From DAOVRL01 sp023128595 (GTDB lineage: Bacteria; Planctomycetota; Phycisphaerae; Sedimentisphaerales; Anaerobacaceae), in assembly GCA_030628155.1 (NCBI GenBank), contig DAOVRL010000008.1, positions 1 to 47,961 on the forward strand: 47,961 nucleotides of DNA, in the 5' to 3' direction. Position numbers and translations under genes: made by a program. This document shows, piece after piece, positions 1 to 8,556 of the stretch. How positions within the stretch are numbered: position 1 is the stretch's first letter; every line of letters starts with the position of its first letter. The notes beneath the pieces were generated by a model that did not search any database, was not told the origin of the DNA, and was given only the letters and a program-made list of their open reading frames with translations.

Positions 1-1612
1 CTAATGCCTTGCGCAATCCATCCTCTCTCAAAGTGGTCATACCTTGTTCAATGGCGGCCTGCTTAATGATATGCGAGCCTTGGCGTTTGGCTATCATTTG
101 CTTTATGTCGTCGTCAAGGAGCAGCAGCTCGAAGATTCCCGTCCTTCCGAGGTATCCGGTCTTGAGGCAGTTTTCGCAGCCCTGCCCCTTGTAGAACCGG
201 CCCTGGACTAATGAGGTCGTCCGGCTTTGGCCGGCGAGGGAGATCGTATGTTCCTGCGGACCGTGCGGGGCCTTGCATTGCGGACAGATTACCCGTATGA
301 GGCGCTGGGCCATAATCGCAACGACCGACGACGAAATCAGGTAAGGCTCAATCCCCATATCGACCAGCCGGGTAACAGCCGAGGCAGCATCGTTTGTGTG
401 CAGAGTGCTCAAGACCAGATGCCCCGTAAGTGAGGCCTGGATTGCGATCTCGGCAGTCTCGAGGTCGCGAATCTCTCCAATCATAATCACATCGGGATCC
501 TGCCTGAGAATGTGCCGCAGGCAACTGGCGAAGGTAAGATTTATCTTGGGCTTCACCTGCATTTGGCCAATGCCCGGGAGCTGGTACTCAATCGGGTCTT
601 CGACGGTAAGGATGTTTCGTTCTTCGCTGTTAAGCTCGTTCAGTGCTGCATATAGCGTGGTTGTCTTTCCACTTCCGGTCGGTCCGGTGATCAGTATTAT
701 CCCGTGTGGCACGGCAATCAGCCGGCGAAACCGCTCAATCGCATCGCTGCTGAAGCCGACCTGCTCCAAAGTCAGCTCGCCGCGGCTCTTGTCGAGCAGT
801 CTGAGCATCACCCTTTCGCCGCCGAGCGTCGGGATGATAGAGACGCGGATATCCACCAGGTCCTGTCCGATTCTGATCCGGCTCTGACCATCCTGTGGCA
901 ATCTTCTCTCGGCAATGTTGAGATTGGCCATAATCTTTACTCTCGAGAGCAGCGCAGGGATTTGCTGTTTCGGCAAAGTGCAGATATCGTGGAGCACACC
1001 GTCAATTCTGAAACGCACGCGCGCTTCGTTTTCATAAGGCTCGATGTGGATATCGCTGGCCCGGCTGTGCACCGCCTGAAAGAAGATTCTATTGATGAGC
1101 TTTATGGCGGGCGCTTTGTTGGCGATGTTGAGCAGGTCCTCCGCCTGCGTCTGAACGGAAGAACCGTCAATGTCACGACCGGTAGCGGGCGAATCCTGTG
1201 CGTCCCGGGTGTTATCTTCGGCGTCTGTGGCCGTGGTCTGATAGTAACACCGGCTTATTGCCTTTTCTATTTCGCAAGCAGGACAAACAACGCGCGTGCA
1301 AGGCCGGTTTAGAATGCTTACAATCGCATCGTAGGCTTCGACGTTGAGCGGATCGGCCAGGGCAACAGCAAGGTGCCCATCTTCCAACATAATTGGAATG
1401 GCACATTGCTTTTTGAGAAATTCGAGCGGCAGGTTTCTGACCAGGTCCGGATCCAACTGCTCGGGTGAGATGGACTGTAGGTAGTGACTGGGCTGTAACA
1501 AGTTTTGTATGTCAGGGACCCGGTTTTGCAATTGCCCCGGGCTCTGCATTTCGCAGGGCGCTGCAAGATTGGAACCCTCGGCTACCTGTCCGCCCAGCTC
1601 CGTATTCACCAC
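1..1612 (-). CDS. gspE: Type II secretion ATPase GspE (3' end outside window)
   Basis: Cytoplasmic hexameric ATPase that powers pseudopilus assembly in type II secretion. The reading frame is open from 1612 to the left edge (537 codons), so the C-terminus is missing. An N-terminal GspE/PilB-type domain (about residues 30-130) precedes the ATPase core. Visible motifs are SRASDIHIEPYE near 185, Walker A GPTGSGKTTT near 306-315, a Walker B-like region around DPDVIMIGEIRD, the His box TGHLVLSTLHTNDA, and a zinc tetracysteine (CPQC near 443, then GCENC near 478). The start is GTG at 1612: an in-frame TGA lies four codons upstream and GAGGAG sits just before it. It follows gspD by 37 bp in the order gspC-gspD-gspE, so gspF and pseudopilin genes are expected beyond the left edge. 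PilB/MshE is the alternative, but gspC and gspD favour GspE. Confidence 0.95.
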   Translation of the reverse strand, partial: MVNTELGGQVAEGSNLAAPCEMQSPGQLQNRVPDIQNLLQPSHYLQSISPEQLDPDLVRNLPLEFLKKQCAIPIMLEDGHLAVALADPLNVEAYDAIVSILNRPCTRVVCPACEIEKAISRCYYQTTATDAEDNTRDAQDSPATGRDIDGSSVQTQAEDLLNIANKAPAIKLINRIFFQAVHSRASDIHIEPYENEARVRFRIDGVLHDICTLPKQQIPALLSRVKIMANLNIAERRLPQDGQSRIRIGQDLVDIRVSIIPTLGGERVMLRLLDKSRGELTLEQVGFSSDAIERFRRLIAVPHGIILITGPTGSGKTTTLYAALNELNSEERNILTVEDPIEYQLPGIGQMQVKPKINLTFASCLRHILRQDPDVIMIGEIRDLETAEIAIQASLTGHLVLSTLHTNDAASAVTRLVDMGIEPYLISSSVVAIMAQRLIRVICPQCKAPHGPQEHTISLAGQSRTTSLVQGRFYKGQGCENCLKTGYLGRTGIFELLLLDDDIKQMIAKRQGSHIIKQAAIEQGMTTLREDGLRKAL

Positions 1613-1649
1613 TTGGTCTCCTCAAAGTCAGTAAAGAACGATTGAATTG

Positions 1650-3923
1650 TCAGTCGCGTCCGTTCCTGTTCCCAAGGTCTTCCAGCGCCGGCGCCATTTC
1701 TTGTTTCTTCTTTTCGGTTATCTGCTCCAAATCCTGCTGACTGCTTACGGCGTGCGGCGTTATGAAGATGAGCAAATTCGTCTTCTGGAGCTGATCCTTC
1801 TGGAACCTGAACAAGGCACCGAACAAGGGTATGTCGCCGAGGAGAGGAACCTTCTTCTGGACGGTAACAATGTCGTCGCGAATAAGACCACCTATGACAA
1901 TTGTTGAGCCGCTGTTCATCGAGATTACGGTTTGAGCCTCGCGTTTGGCCGTTGAGGGAGTATCTGAGGTTACGGTTCCAATGAGCTTTGTGAACTCGGT
2001 ATTGACCTCAAGCCTGATAAGCCCGCCCTGGCTGATATGCGGCGTTATCTCGAGGCTGATCCCCACGTCTTTGTATTCAAACGTTTTTATGACGGTCGGC
2101 GTAATGGGATCTGTGCCCTCTGTAATCCTCGACTCCATAACAAAGGGTATGTTCTCGCCCACGACTATCTTGGCCTTGTGATGATTGGAGGTCAGAATGT
2201 GCGGGGTCGAAAGAATATTGACGCCGGAGACCTTCTGCAAGGCGTGCAGAATTGTGCCAATTCTCAGATTCGAGCCGGCCCCTCTCCAGGCGCCAAGCGC
2301 CAGTCCTTCGAGATTGCCGCTGGCAAAGTCAACTCTGGGACCAAAACCGGTCGCCCCGAAGAATCGAACACTGCCATCGACGGCCTGATCAAGGGTAGCC
2401 CAGTCAACACCTATTTCCCTCAGGCTGTCTTCACTTACCTCCATAATCTGCATTTCGACCAACACCTGCTCGCGAACGATGTCGAGCTTGTCAATGATCT
2501 CGGCGATGACCTCGAAATCCTGTGCCGAGGCGGCGATGATCAGCGAGTTTGTGCCCTCATCAGCGGTCACCTGAACGGACTGGCCTGCTTCGAGCGCGCC
2601 GGAGATTTTCAAGTTTGTCAGGGCAGCGGTGAGTGACTGTGCGACGTCTTTCGACTCGGCGTTCTTGAGGTACACCACATGGACATTATTTGTGCCAAGA
2701 GGCCGTTCAACGTCAAGCTGCTCTACTAAGCCGCGGATCGTCTCGGTATCCTGAGCATTGGCCACGACAATAAGAGAGTTCGTTCTTGCATCCGGTAGAA
2801 TCTTGAGGCCCGTCTCGATTTGCACGGCACTTCTGCTGCGTGCAGTCTGCGGGGAAGCACCACTTTTTTTCTGCATTATGCGCGTAATCTGCTCGCTGAG
2901 GACCTGCGCAGAAGCGTGTTCCAAAGAAAACACCGAGACATCTTCCTTTGAGCCGGTTACGTCAAGTTCCTGAATAATTCTGGCGAGATGATGTATGTTC
3001 GAAGAGGTATCGGTAACGACAATCGAATTCGTTCTCGGATATGTGGCCATCTGTGAGCCGGTGGCCAAGAGGGGCTGGATGATCCGGCTGATTTCGGTAG
3101 CGTCGGCGTAATTGAGCGGCATGATCTGTGTAACAATAGAGTCGGTCTTCGGGATTTCATCGGGGTCACTGCCGATACGGACCTGTGGGCTGCGTTTTGC
3201 GGCTTGTGCCCTCGGAACTATCTTGACCAGGTCCGCGCCCGGGATGGCGGCATAGCCCTGGACATCCAGAATCGATTCCAAGACGCCATAAACGTCACCA
3301 AGGCGAATCTTCGTCGGCGACATCACCGTAACAGGGCCGCTTACACTCTTGTCCACGACAAAATTGATGCCGGTTATGTCCCCGATCGTTTTGAGAACGG
3401 TGCGAATATCGACCTGGTCAAAATTTATAGATATAAGCTCGTCGGCCATTCCAGGCTCGTTGAGCGCAGGCACATTTACTCGCGTCTGTGAGGACGCCGG
3501 CCCTGGAGCGGTGAGGGCCGTGTCACTCGCCGGTGAGATTTCAACGGGACCTACGGGAGGTTCGGCCGACGGCATAGTATTGCTTTTGAGAGCTGTGGCA
3601 AGCCTTGGCCGATATCCCAAGTTTTTTGGCCCACGCTTTGCCGTTTCGGACACTGAGAAGGCCTGGGAAGAGATCTTGTCATTCCTCTTGGCCAAGTTTG
3701 CACTCATTGTGTTTAGCTGCTCAATTTGCTTTTGCGCAATCTCTCCGGAATGCAGTCTTTCGACCGGCTGCACAAGGGCCTCGCGCTGCGGGCGAACAAT
3801 CCCGGACGTAGAATCTGATTCACAACCCGCAGAGACTATGCAGACAAGGCAGACAGTACATAAGAGATTCTTCAGCATATCGAGTGCTTTGTTTCCATTT
3901 GTTTTTGAATGTTTTAGCAACAT
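1650..3923 (-). CDS. gspD: Type II secretion secretin GspD, predicted lipoprotein
   Basis: Outer-membrane secretin forming the export channel. N0 lies near residues 165-245 (SINFDQVDIRTVLKTIGDIT), followed by N1, N2 and N3 domains. Each carries the typical TNSI/LIV motif (YPRTNSIVV, DARTNSLIV, DEGTNSLII). The secretin core follows with VSGVNILSTPHILT, VGENIPFV, GSTIVIGGLIRD and VPLLGDIPLFGALF. ATG at 3923 has AGGTGA 6 bases upstream; an in-frame GTG at 3932 and ATG at 3878 are alternatives. The N-terminus has a hydrophobic stretch ending in the lipobox VSAGC, so the protein is probably lipidated. That is unusual because most GspD proteins have a cleavable signal and depend on a pilotin. The gap to gspC is 35 bp, so co-transcription is likely. 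Confidence 0.95.
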   Translation of the reverse strand: MLLKHSKTNGNKALDMLKNLLCTVCLVCIVSAGCESDSTSGIVRPQREALVQPVERLHSGEIAQKQIEQLNTMSANLAKRNDKISSQAFSVSETAKRGPKNLGYRPRLATALKSNTMPSAEPPVGPVEISPASDTALTAPGPASSQTRVNVPALNEPGMADELISINFDQVDIRTVLKTIGDITGINFVVDKSVSGPVTVMSPTKIRLGDVYGVLESILDVQGYAAIPGADLVKIVPRAQAAKRSPQVRIGSDPDEIPKTDSIVTQIMPLNYADATEISRIIQPLLATGSQMATYPRTNSIVVTDTSSNIHHLARIIQELDVTGSKEDVSVFSLEHASAQVLSEQITRIMQKKSGASPQTARSRSAVQIETGLKILPDARTNSLIVVANAQDTETIRGLVEQLDVERPLGTNNVHVVYLKNAESKDVAQSLTAALTNLKISGALEAGQSVQVTADEGTNSLIIAASAQDFEVIAEIIDKLDIVREQVLVEMQIMEVSEDSLREIGVDWATLDQAVDGSVRFFGATGFGPRVDFASGNLEGLALGAWRGAGSNLRIGTILHALQKVSGVNILSTPHILTSNHHKAKIVVGENIPFVMESRITEGTDPITPTVIKTFEYKDVGISLEITPHISQGGLIRLEVNTEFTKLIGTVTSDTPSTAKREAQTVISMNSGSTIVIGGLIRDDIVTVQKKVPLLGDIPLFGALFRFQKDQLQKTNLLIFITPHAVSSQQDLEQITEKKKQEMAPALEDLGNRNGRD

Positions 3924-3958
3924 TTGTTTCACCTGCCCACTTGGGATTGTCTGATAGT

Positions 3959-4870
3959 TTACTGCAAATCAAATGTGAGTTTTTTGGTGTCACCGCCTCG
4001 TGATAACTCCAGGCTTATGGTCGGCTGCGACTTTGCCTTCTGGAAGACCTGGAAGGCCTTTTGCAAACTGGTCAATTGCTGTCCGTTCACCACACGAATA
4101 ATGTCACCATTCTTCAGGCCAAGCACTTCAGCGGCGCGGACTTTTTCCAAGCCGGTTATCCTAAGTCCCTGCACCTGACCATTTACGGCGTAAGGTTGGA
4201 TGACCGCCCTGGTCAATATATCCTCGACATATCCCATTTTCGTCGGGATCACGACAGCAGTCTGCTTAGGCGCCTGCCTCACAGATGAGATGGATTTGGG
4301 TTTGACAACTCTGCCGGTATCGGCCTCCGTTTTCGCCGAAGGCACCGGCGTACCGCTGCCGGAGCGGGTCTCGGCAGCCCTCAAGCTCAACATTTTTCTG
4401 TGCCCGTTATGCAGCAAGATGACCGCATTGCTTTCTATGCTCTCGATAGAGGCGCCTGCGATTGTCTGGCCCACTCTGTACAGGTCAACGGCCTTTGTTT
4501 CGGTGTTCTTTATAACAGCTCGAGAAATCGTCGGGCTTCCGGAGACTGTGCCAACCAATTCAAGGCCGAGTTCCCGGGTGGCTGAGGGGAACAGGCCGGC
4601 GGACACGTAACCTGGGTTGGACCCAACCCGGCCCGATGGCAGCCCGGCGGCCCCAAATATGCTTCGCTCGACAATGACCGAACAGTCGTCCACTAAGTTA
4701 TGGGCCTGAGCCGGCGGATCAACCGCCTCGCTGTCTCCGGCGCCGGTCGCAGAGGCCGGTTTGAAAATCTCGCCCCGGTTGTACGACCTCAGCAGCGTGC
4801 CGGCGATAACACAGCCCAAAATTAGGGCAAGTGCTAACTTGCTTACGAATAGGAGTTTACGAACACACAC
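3959..4870 (-). CDS. gspC: Type II secretion inner-membrane protein GspC (PDZ type)
   Basis: Inner-membrane clamp that links the secretin to the assembly platform. One N-terminal membrane segment (LLFVSKLALALILGCVIAG) is followed by a periplasmic HR domain (about 100-175: ELGLELVGTVSG, DLYRVGQTIAGASIESIE) and a C-terminal PDZ domain (about 215-300: VQGLRITGLEKVRAAEVLGL, NGDIIRVVNGQQL). The chosen start is GTG at 4870, which has AAGGAAGG about 7 bases upstream; an in-frame ATG at 4888 overlaps that ribosome-binding site and is less likely. It is the first gene of the gspC-D-E run. The long gap upstream to 5571 probably holds its promoter, but I saw no convincing minus-strand box. Confidence 0.92.
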   Translation of the reverse strand: MCVRKLLFVSKLALALILGCVIAGTLLRSYNRGEIFKPASATGAGDSEAVDPPAQAHNLVDDCSVIVERSIFGAAGLPSGRVGSNPGYVSAGLFPSATRELGLELVGTVSGSPTISRAVIKNTETKAVDLYRVGQTIAGASIESIESNAVILLHNGHRKMLSLRAAETRSGSGTPVPSAKTEADTGRVVKPKSISSVRQAPKQTAVVIPTKMGYVEDILTRAVIQPYAVNGQVQGLRITGLEKVRAAEVLGLKNGDIIRVVNGQQLTSLQKAFQVFQKAKSQPTISLELSRGGDTKKLTFDLQ

Positions 4871-5571
4871 ATTGCCACCTTCCTTCATTGAAATATACTT
4901 TCTTCACATAAAAAACTATCGTCCTGTTGTGCTCTGCACTTAACCCACGGCGTCTAATTTGCGTATTGTATGCGTGCCGCCGGCAGCCAGGTTTTTGAAG
5001 CAGCTAATTATGGGGCTGGGGCGGCGATTGCAAACCCAGGAAAATGCGGGAAAACACTTCGTTACGCACGTTCCCACAATAAATAGTAAGAATAAAGTGC
5101 GGCAGCGGCAAACAGGACGTTTTGGCTTTGCTGAGCGTTGAAGCTCTTGGCTGGCCGGCTAAACCCTCAGTGAACGTGAGAATGTGGGAAAAGCATGGAA
5201 TTTTCCGGATTATTGGGGTGTTTTCGCAAAATCGCCACGTTTCCAGCGCAAAAATCGGTCCTGTCGCGACAGCTCAATTTCGCAGAAGAAGCTGCCCAAA
5301 TCGCAGCGGCCTTGCTGCATACCACTTTCGGGGTAGCCCTACCACCCTATTTCTAACCGCTTAGTCCTGCTTTCAGGGACGGTCCCGGAACAATTATATT
5401 TTCGCCAAATTTCTTTTTTCTTGAATTTTTTCTTGACATTCAATCCCTATCTTGGTACAAAGGATAAGTTGTTCCGTAAAGGAGGAGGCCATCTCCAACT
5501 AACATGCGGGAGGGTGGCCCCCGTGTTACATGTTTGTGTGACAGCGATGAAGCTCTCTAAGGAGCCTCTGA
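4871..5571. other. Divergent intergenic region
   Basis: About 700 bases between gspC (minus) and the gene at 5572 (plus). No credible coding region was seen. The right end holds a sigma70-like promoter (5433-5461) and a transcribed leader of about 110 bases with a stable hairpin at roughly 5500-5527 (AACA-tg-CGGG pairing with CCCG-TGTT) and a purine-rich AAAGGAGGAGG at 5478-5488 that is not followed by a start codon. Confidence 0.5.
5433..5461 (+). promoter_or_regulatory. Sigma70-like promoter upstream of 5572
   Basis: A -35 TTGACA (5433-5438) and a -10-like TACAAA (5456-5461) are separated by 17 bases in an AT-rich stretch. It points at the gene starting at 5572 and would give a leader of about 105 bases. 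Confidence 0.5.
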
Positions 5572-6387
5572 ATGTATCTGGGGAAAATGTACGAACGGTT
5601 GGCAATTCTGTTGTCACTTGTCATCGTGACAGCGGCAAATGCTGCGCCTACGGGCTGCAGCTACGACAAGCAGTTAGTCGCAGGCGCCTGGTCCCCACGT
5701 TCAGATACTCATATCACTTTGACGCTGGAATTAGACCAGGTTGCGGGACCGCAGAATCCCGAACTGGCCCGTATCGCCGCGGAGCTTCTCGATCCGCCTG
5801 CCGGCTCGGCGGATTCATCGGCTTACCCTATCGGTGCCAAGCCGCTGCCCGGAGTTCCCGCTGCGCTCTTTATGGCTCTGACAGGATTCTTCTGCGTTTC
5901 ATTTGTGAAGGACCGCAGGGTCTGGCTGGCGGGCCTGGCGGGGTTATTGTGGCTCGGCCAGGCGGGGCTTTCCGCTCTTCCGGAGCTGGCCTCGCACATA
6001 GCCGGTAAAAGGCAAATCAAACAACAGTCTGCCGACAATCTCACCTGTTTGCACGCGGGCGAGCATTGCGGCCGGCTGCGAAGCGACATTGAAGGGACAC
6101 AGTACATCGGCCTGCTCCGGCATTTGGCCGGAATACCGGATGTCACAGTGTCGCATTCAATATCGGCGTTACTTCCGTCACTGCGAGCGAGGCGAAGCGG
6201 TTTCGATGCGCTTCGCAAAAGCGCTGTCTCTGCGCAGTTGGCGACGCCGGAATTTGCGCTAACGAGATTGGTATCGCACGTAATTGAGACCACAAGCTGC
6301 CCGGCTTGCGCAGCCGAGCAGCCTGTATGTTTTTCACCAGCATTTATTTTCTCGAATTTGGCCCGCGGCCCGCCTGCGTCGCCCTGA
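5572..6387 (+). CDS. Hypothetical exported membrane protein
   Basis: I do not recognise a family. The 271-aa product begins with a signal-like segment (about residues 8-25: LAILLSLVIVTAANA) after ATG at 5572, with AAGGAG about 8 bases upstream. A second feature near residues 88-135 is PLPGVPAALFMALTGFFC followed by a charged patch (KDRR) and another hydrophobic run (LAGLAGLLWLGQAGLSALP). The PLPG-plus-helix part resembles the PxPG...RRR sorting tails of the downstream genes, but it is internal rather than C-terminal. The last 120 residues carry several cysteines, including CPAC near 247. It lies head-to-head with gspC and is first in a plus-strand group with the exported proteins at 6504, 7658 and 8557. 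A role in surface-protein handling would be a guess. Confidence 0.55.
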   Translation: MYLGKMYERLAILLSLVIVTAANAAPTGCSYDKQLVAGAWSPRSDTHITLTLELDQVAGPQNPELARIAAELLDPPAGSADSSAYPIGAKPLPGVPAALFMALTGFFCVSFVKDRRVWLAGLAGLLWLGQAGLSALPELASHIAGKRQIKQQSADNLTCLHAGEHCGRLRSDIEGTQYIGLLRHLAGIPDVTVSHSISALLPSLRARRSGFDALRKSAVSAQLATPEFALTRLVSHVIETTSCPACAAEQPVCFSPAFIFSNLARGPPASP

Positions 6388-6408
6388 TTACTAACTCCTT
6401 CTTTGATG

Positions 6409-6433
6409 AAGGGCCTATGCGCGCAGGGCCCTT
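6409..6433 (+). terminator. Intergenic hairpin
   Basis: AAGGGCC (6409-6415) pairs with GGCCCTT (6427-6433) around an 11-base loop. It lies 22 bases past the stop at 6387 and is followed only by a short T run, so termination is plausible but not certain. Confidence 0.45.
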
Positions 6434-6503
6434 TCAGACGGAGGTTGATGTGAATCTTAATTTTAGTAACTTCCTGTTAAAGAGAACACTAAAGGAGAAA
6501 AAG

Positions 6504-7349
6504 ATGAAACGTTTAATATTTGCAATGTTAGCTGTTTGCCTAATTGCTTCTACGGCCTGGGCAAACGGCACCTATCCTGGAATAAGCTGGCCAATTGACG
6601 GGCCAATCCGCGTTGGGACTGAATTCACAATTTCCAACCATGACTTGGCCACTTGGGATATACTTAACCCTCAGGCCGGATGGAGTTGGGCCCCATCCAA
6701 TAATCACCGCCTCTTCATGACCAATGACGACAACAATGGCGACCCAGGGATTGGCGGCGACGTACCAGGCATCAACAATGTTGAGTTTGATCTGGAAATT
6801 CTCTACGAAGGCGATGTGGGTAGCTGGAGCTCTGGCATGCTTGGCTGGAGTCAGTTCCGTGGACTGAACGACAACTATTGGGGTCCTGCTATTGGTTCTC
6901 CACCAACCGCCGATGACACTCTACCTACGGTTTATTGGCATCTCGGGGAATACGAGTCCTTTATGGTAAGTCTCCACAACATACCGTTCGGGCCGATAGA
7001 GCCGGGGCAAACCGACCACGCCTTTATGGCCGCGCTGTTTATCAACACCGGCTTTACAGACCAAGGGCACGCGAACAATTATTACCAGAGCGACTGGGTT
7101 TGGGCGTTCCCCTGTGACGATCTAATACTGCACCTTGACCTGACAAACGCTGTTGCACTCAACGAGGTCACCTCAATTGGCATGCTTATCGGGTCCAACC
7201 GTGTTCTCGCCAACAGCGGCGACTGGGGGCTTCCTGACCATACGGGAATCAAGATCTGCGTTGACACGATTCCTGCACCGGGAGCGATTTTGCTCGGTAG
7301 TATTGGTGCGGGTCTTGTTGGCTGGCTGAGAAGAAGAAGAATGCTGTAA
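6504..7349 (+). CDS. Exported protein with PEP-CTERM-like sorting tail
   Basis: A 281-aa secreted protein with no domain I recognise. The start is ATG at 6504, preceded by AAAGGAG at 5-9 bases and opening the signal peptide MKRLIFAMLAVCLIASTAWA. The in-frame extension back to 6306 has no signal or good ribosome-binding site. The mature part is rich in Trp, Asn, Asp and Gly and looks like a beta-rich extracellular domain. It ends in IPAPGAILLGSIGAGL plus a tryptophan and an Arg-rich tail (GWLRRRRML). That is a PEP-CTERM-type tripartite signal: PAPGA motif, transmembrane helix, basic end. In known systems such tails are processed by an exosortase; none is visible in this window. It forms a series with 7658 and 8557. 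Confidence 0.8.
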   Translation: MKRLIFAMLAVCLIASTAWANGTYPGISWPIDGPIRVGTEFTISNHDLATWDILNPQAGWSWAPSNNHRLFMTNDDNNGDPGIGGDVPGINNVEFDLEILYEGDVGSWSSGMLGWSQFRGLNDNYWGPAIGSPPTADDTLPTVYWHLGEYESFMVSLHNIPFGPIEPGQTDHAFMAALFINTGFTDQGHANNYYQSDWVWAFPCDDLILHLDLTNAVALNEVTSIGMLIGSNRVLANSGDWGLPDHTGIKICVDTIPAPGAILLGSIGAGLVGWLRRRRML

Positions 7350-7432
7350 GGATCAACTGGGTTGAGCAACAGAACTGCATTTTGGGAAAAGATAGACTTT
7401 GTGATTTAGGTCTATAGCTTGACAGGTTAGCA

Positions 7433-7466
7433 GGAGAGGGATCACACAAGGATGTGATCCCTTTCC
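7433..7466 (+). terminator. Strong hairpin after the 6504 gene
   Basis: GGAGAGGGATCACA (7433-7446) pairs with TGTGATCCCTTTCC (7453-7466) as a 14-bp stem with a 6-base loop and one G-U pair. A short T-rich stretch follows. It lies 84 bases after the stop codon and resembles the hairpin at 7591-7629. Confidence 0.6.
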
Positions 7467-7590
7467 TTATGCCTGCAAATCTCCCAAACCAGGCAGAAAA
7501 ATGAAGATAATAGACTTACGAAGCCGGCTGACTGCGAAGAAGATCGAAGGTCGAACGGCTTTGTATCTTTCGTAACGACAGCACAGGGCA

Positions 7591-7629
7591 AGTAGAAAGA
7601 GCATCGCACGGACGTGATCTCTTTCTACT
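7591..7629 (+). repeat. Second hairpin related to 7433-7466
   Basis: AGTAGAAAGAG (7591-7601) pairs exactly with CTCTTTCTACT (7619-7629), and the loop has the partly paired ATCGCAC/GTGAT. The core resembles the hairpin at 7433 (GATCACA..GGATGTGATC versus CATCGCAC..GGACGTGATC), suggesting a duplicated element. It ends 28 bases before the next start codon, so it lies in or just before that gene's leader. Confidence 0.5.
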
Positions 7630-7657
7630 CCCTGAGCGTTACTTGAAGGAGATGCGA

Positions 7658-8479
7658 ATGAAAAGATTAGATGTATCATGTTGGCTGCTTGCAGCCTTTG
7701 TATTGCTATTTGTTGGCCAGCCCGTGATGGCTGTGCCCACGTTTCAGGCTTACATCGTGAACGGCTGGGGAGGCACGCAAGGAGAAGATGAGGACAGTTG
7801 GTTTACATACGAGAACCCTTTCGAGCTCATCGTTGTAGGTTCCTACGGGCCCAAGACAGTAGAACTGACGCAAGTTACACTTGCGGCTTCGGTTCCAATA
7901 GGTGAGACCGGCACCATTTCAATTGCTGGTGCTGACGGTGTAGCCCTGCTTTTCGATAGGCCCGACGACCCGCTTCCCGGGACTGGGTATTACAATCCTA
8001 ACGCTGATGCCGACATAGACCTGCTAACGGATGTATCCGGCAACAGCGGCGGCTATGACGGCTATGAAACCAAGTTGTTTCTTCCCGAAAGCCAGCGGCT
8101 CGCGAGCGAACACTATCCCTTCAAGGCTGATGTTTCCAATTTCCTGATCTATGGGTTAGGGGATTTTGACGACGTGATGGACCCTATTCACAACTATAAC
8201 GCCGAGGCTCCCGGGACTATTACTGAGGAAGGTCACGGTGAAGAGAAGACGTATTCGATTTCGGTAACCGGTTTCACGCGGGTACACTTGGACGTCTACG
8301 GCTATGCCATAGAAGGGAAAGACGGTACACAAGAAGTGGAAAGGGTATTCAAGTCTAACTGGGAGTTGGGGCCCTTCTCGCACGATTCTACGTACCTCAT
8401 TCCCGCGCCCGGTGCCGTCCTGTTAGGCAGTATCGGTGCAGTTCTTGTCGGCTGGCTAAGAAGAAGGAGAACACTGTAA
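7658..8479 (+). CDS. Exported protein with PEP-CTERM-like sorting tail
   Basis: A 273-aa secreted protein of unknown function. The start is ATG at 7658 with AAGGAG 6 bases upstream, opening a signal peptide (MKRLDVSCWLLAAFVLLF...PVMA). The mature domain contains a PKTVELTQVTLAASVP region and several Gly/Asp/Tyr-rich turns (GNSGGYDGYETKLF, IYGLGDFDDVMD) and is likely beta-rich. It ends in IPAPGAVLLGSIGAVL plus GWLRRRRTL, the same tripartite sorting tail as its neighbours, although the rest shows no obvious similarity to them. A perfect terminator follows at 8503-8532. Confidence 0.8.
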   Translation: MKRLDVSCWLLAAFVLLFVGQPVMAVPTFQAYIVNGWGGTQGEDEDSWFTYENPFELIVVGSYGPKTVELTQVTLAASVPIGETGTISIAGADGVALLFDRPDDPLPGTGYYNPNADADIDLLTDVSGNSGGYDGYETKLFLPESQRLASEHYPFKADVSNFLIYGLGDFDDVMDPIHNYNAEAPGTITEEGHGEEKTYSISVTGFTRVHLDVYGYAIEGKDGTQEVERVFKSNWELGPFSHDSTYLIPAPGAVLLGSIGAVLVGWLRRRRTL

Positions 8480-8502
8480 AAGGAAGTATAAAAGGCAACT
8501 AA

Positions 8503-8532
8503 CCAAGGGCAGGGCTTTCGCCCTGCCCTTGG
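8503..8532 (+). terminator. Rho-independent terminator after the 7658 gene
   Basis: CCAAGGGCAGGGC (8503-8515) and GCCCTGCCCTTGG (8520-8532) form a perfect 13-bp stem with a TTTC loop, followed by GAGCTTTT. It separates the 7658 gene from the 8557 gene. Confidence 0.85.
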
Positions 8533-8556
8533 GAGCTTTTAGCAAGGAGGGTTTTT

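Noticed and set aside
2037..2636. Plus-strand frames over gspD.
   Set aside because: Shadows of the GC-rich gspD codons; the minus-strand product is unmistakable.
6306..6503. An N-terminal extension of the 6504 gene.
   Set aside because: The extension overlaps the end of the previous gene and a hairpin; the signal peptide begins exactly at 6504 with a good ribosome-binding site.
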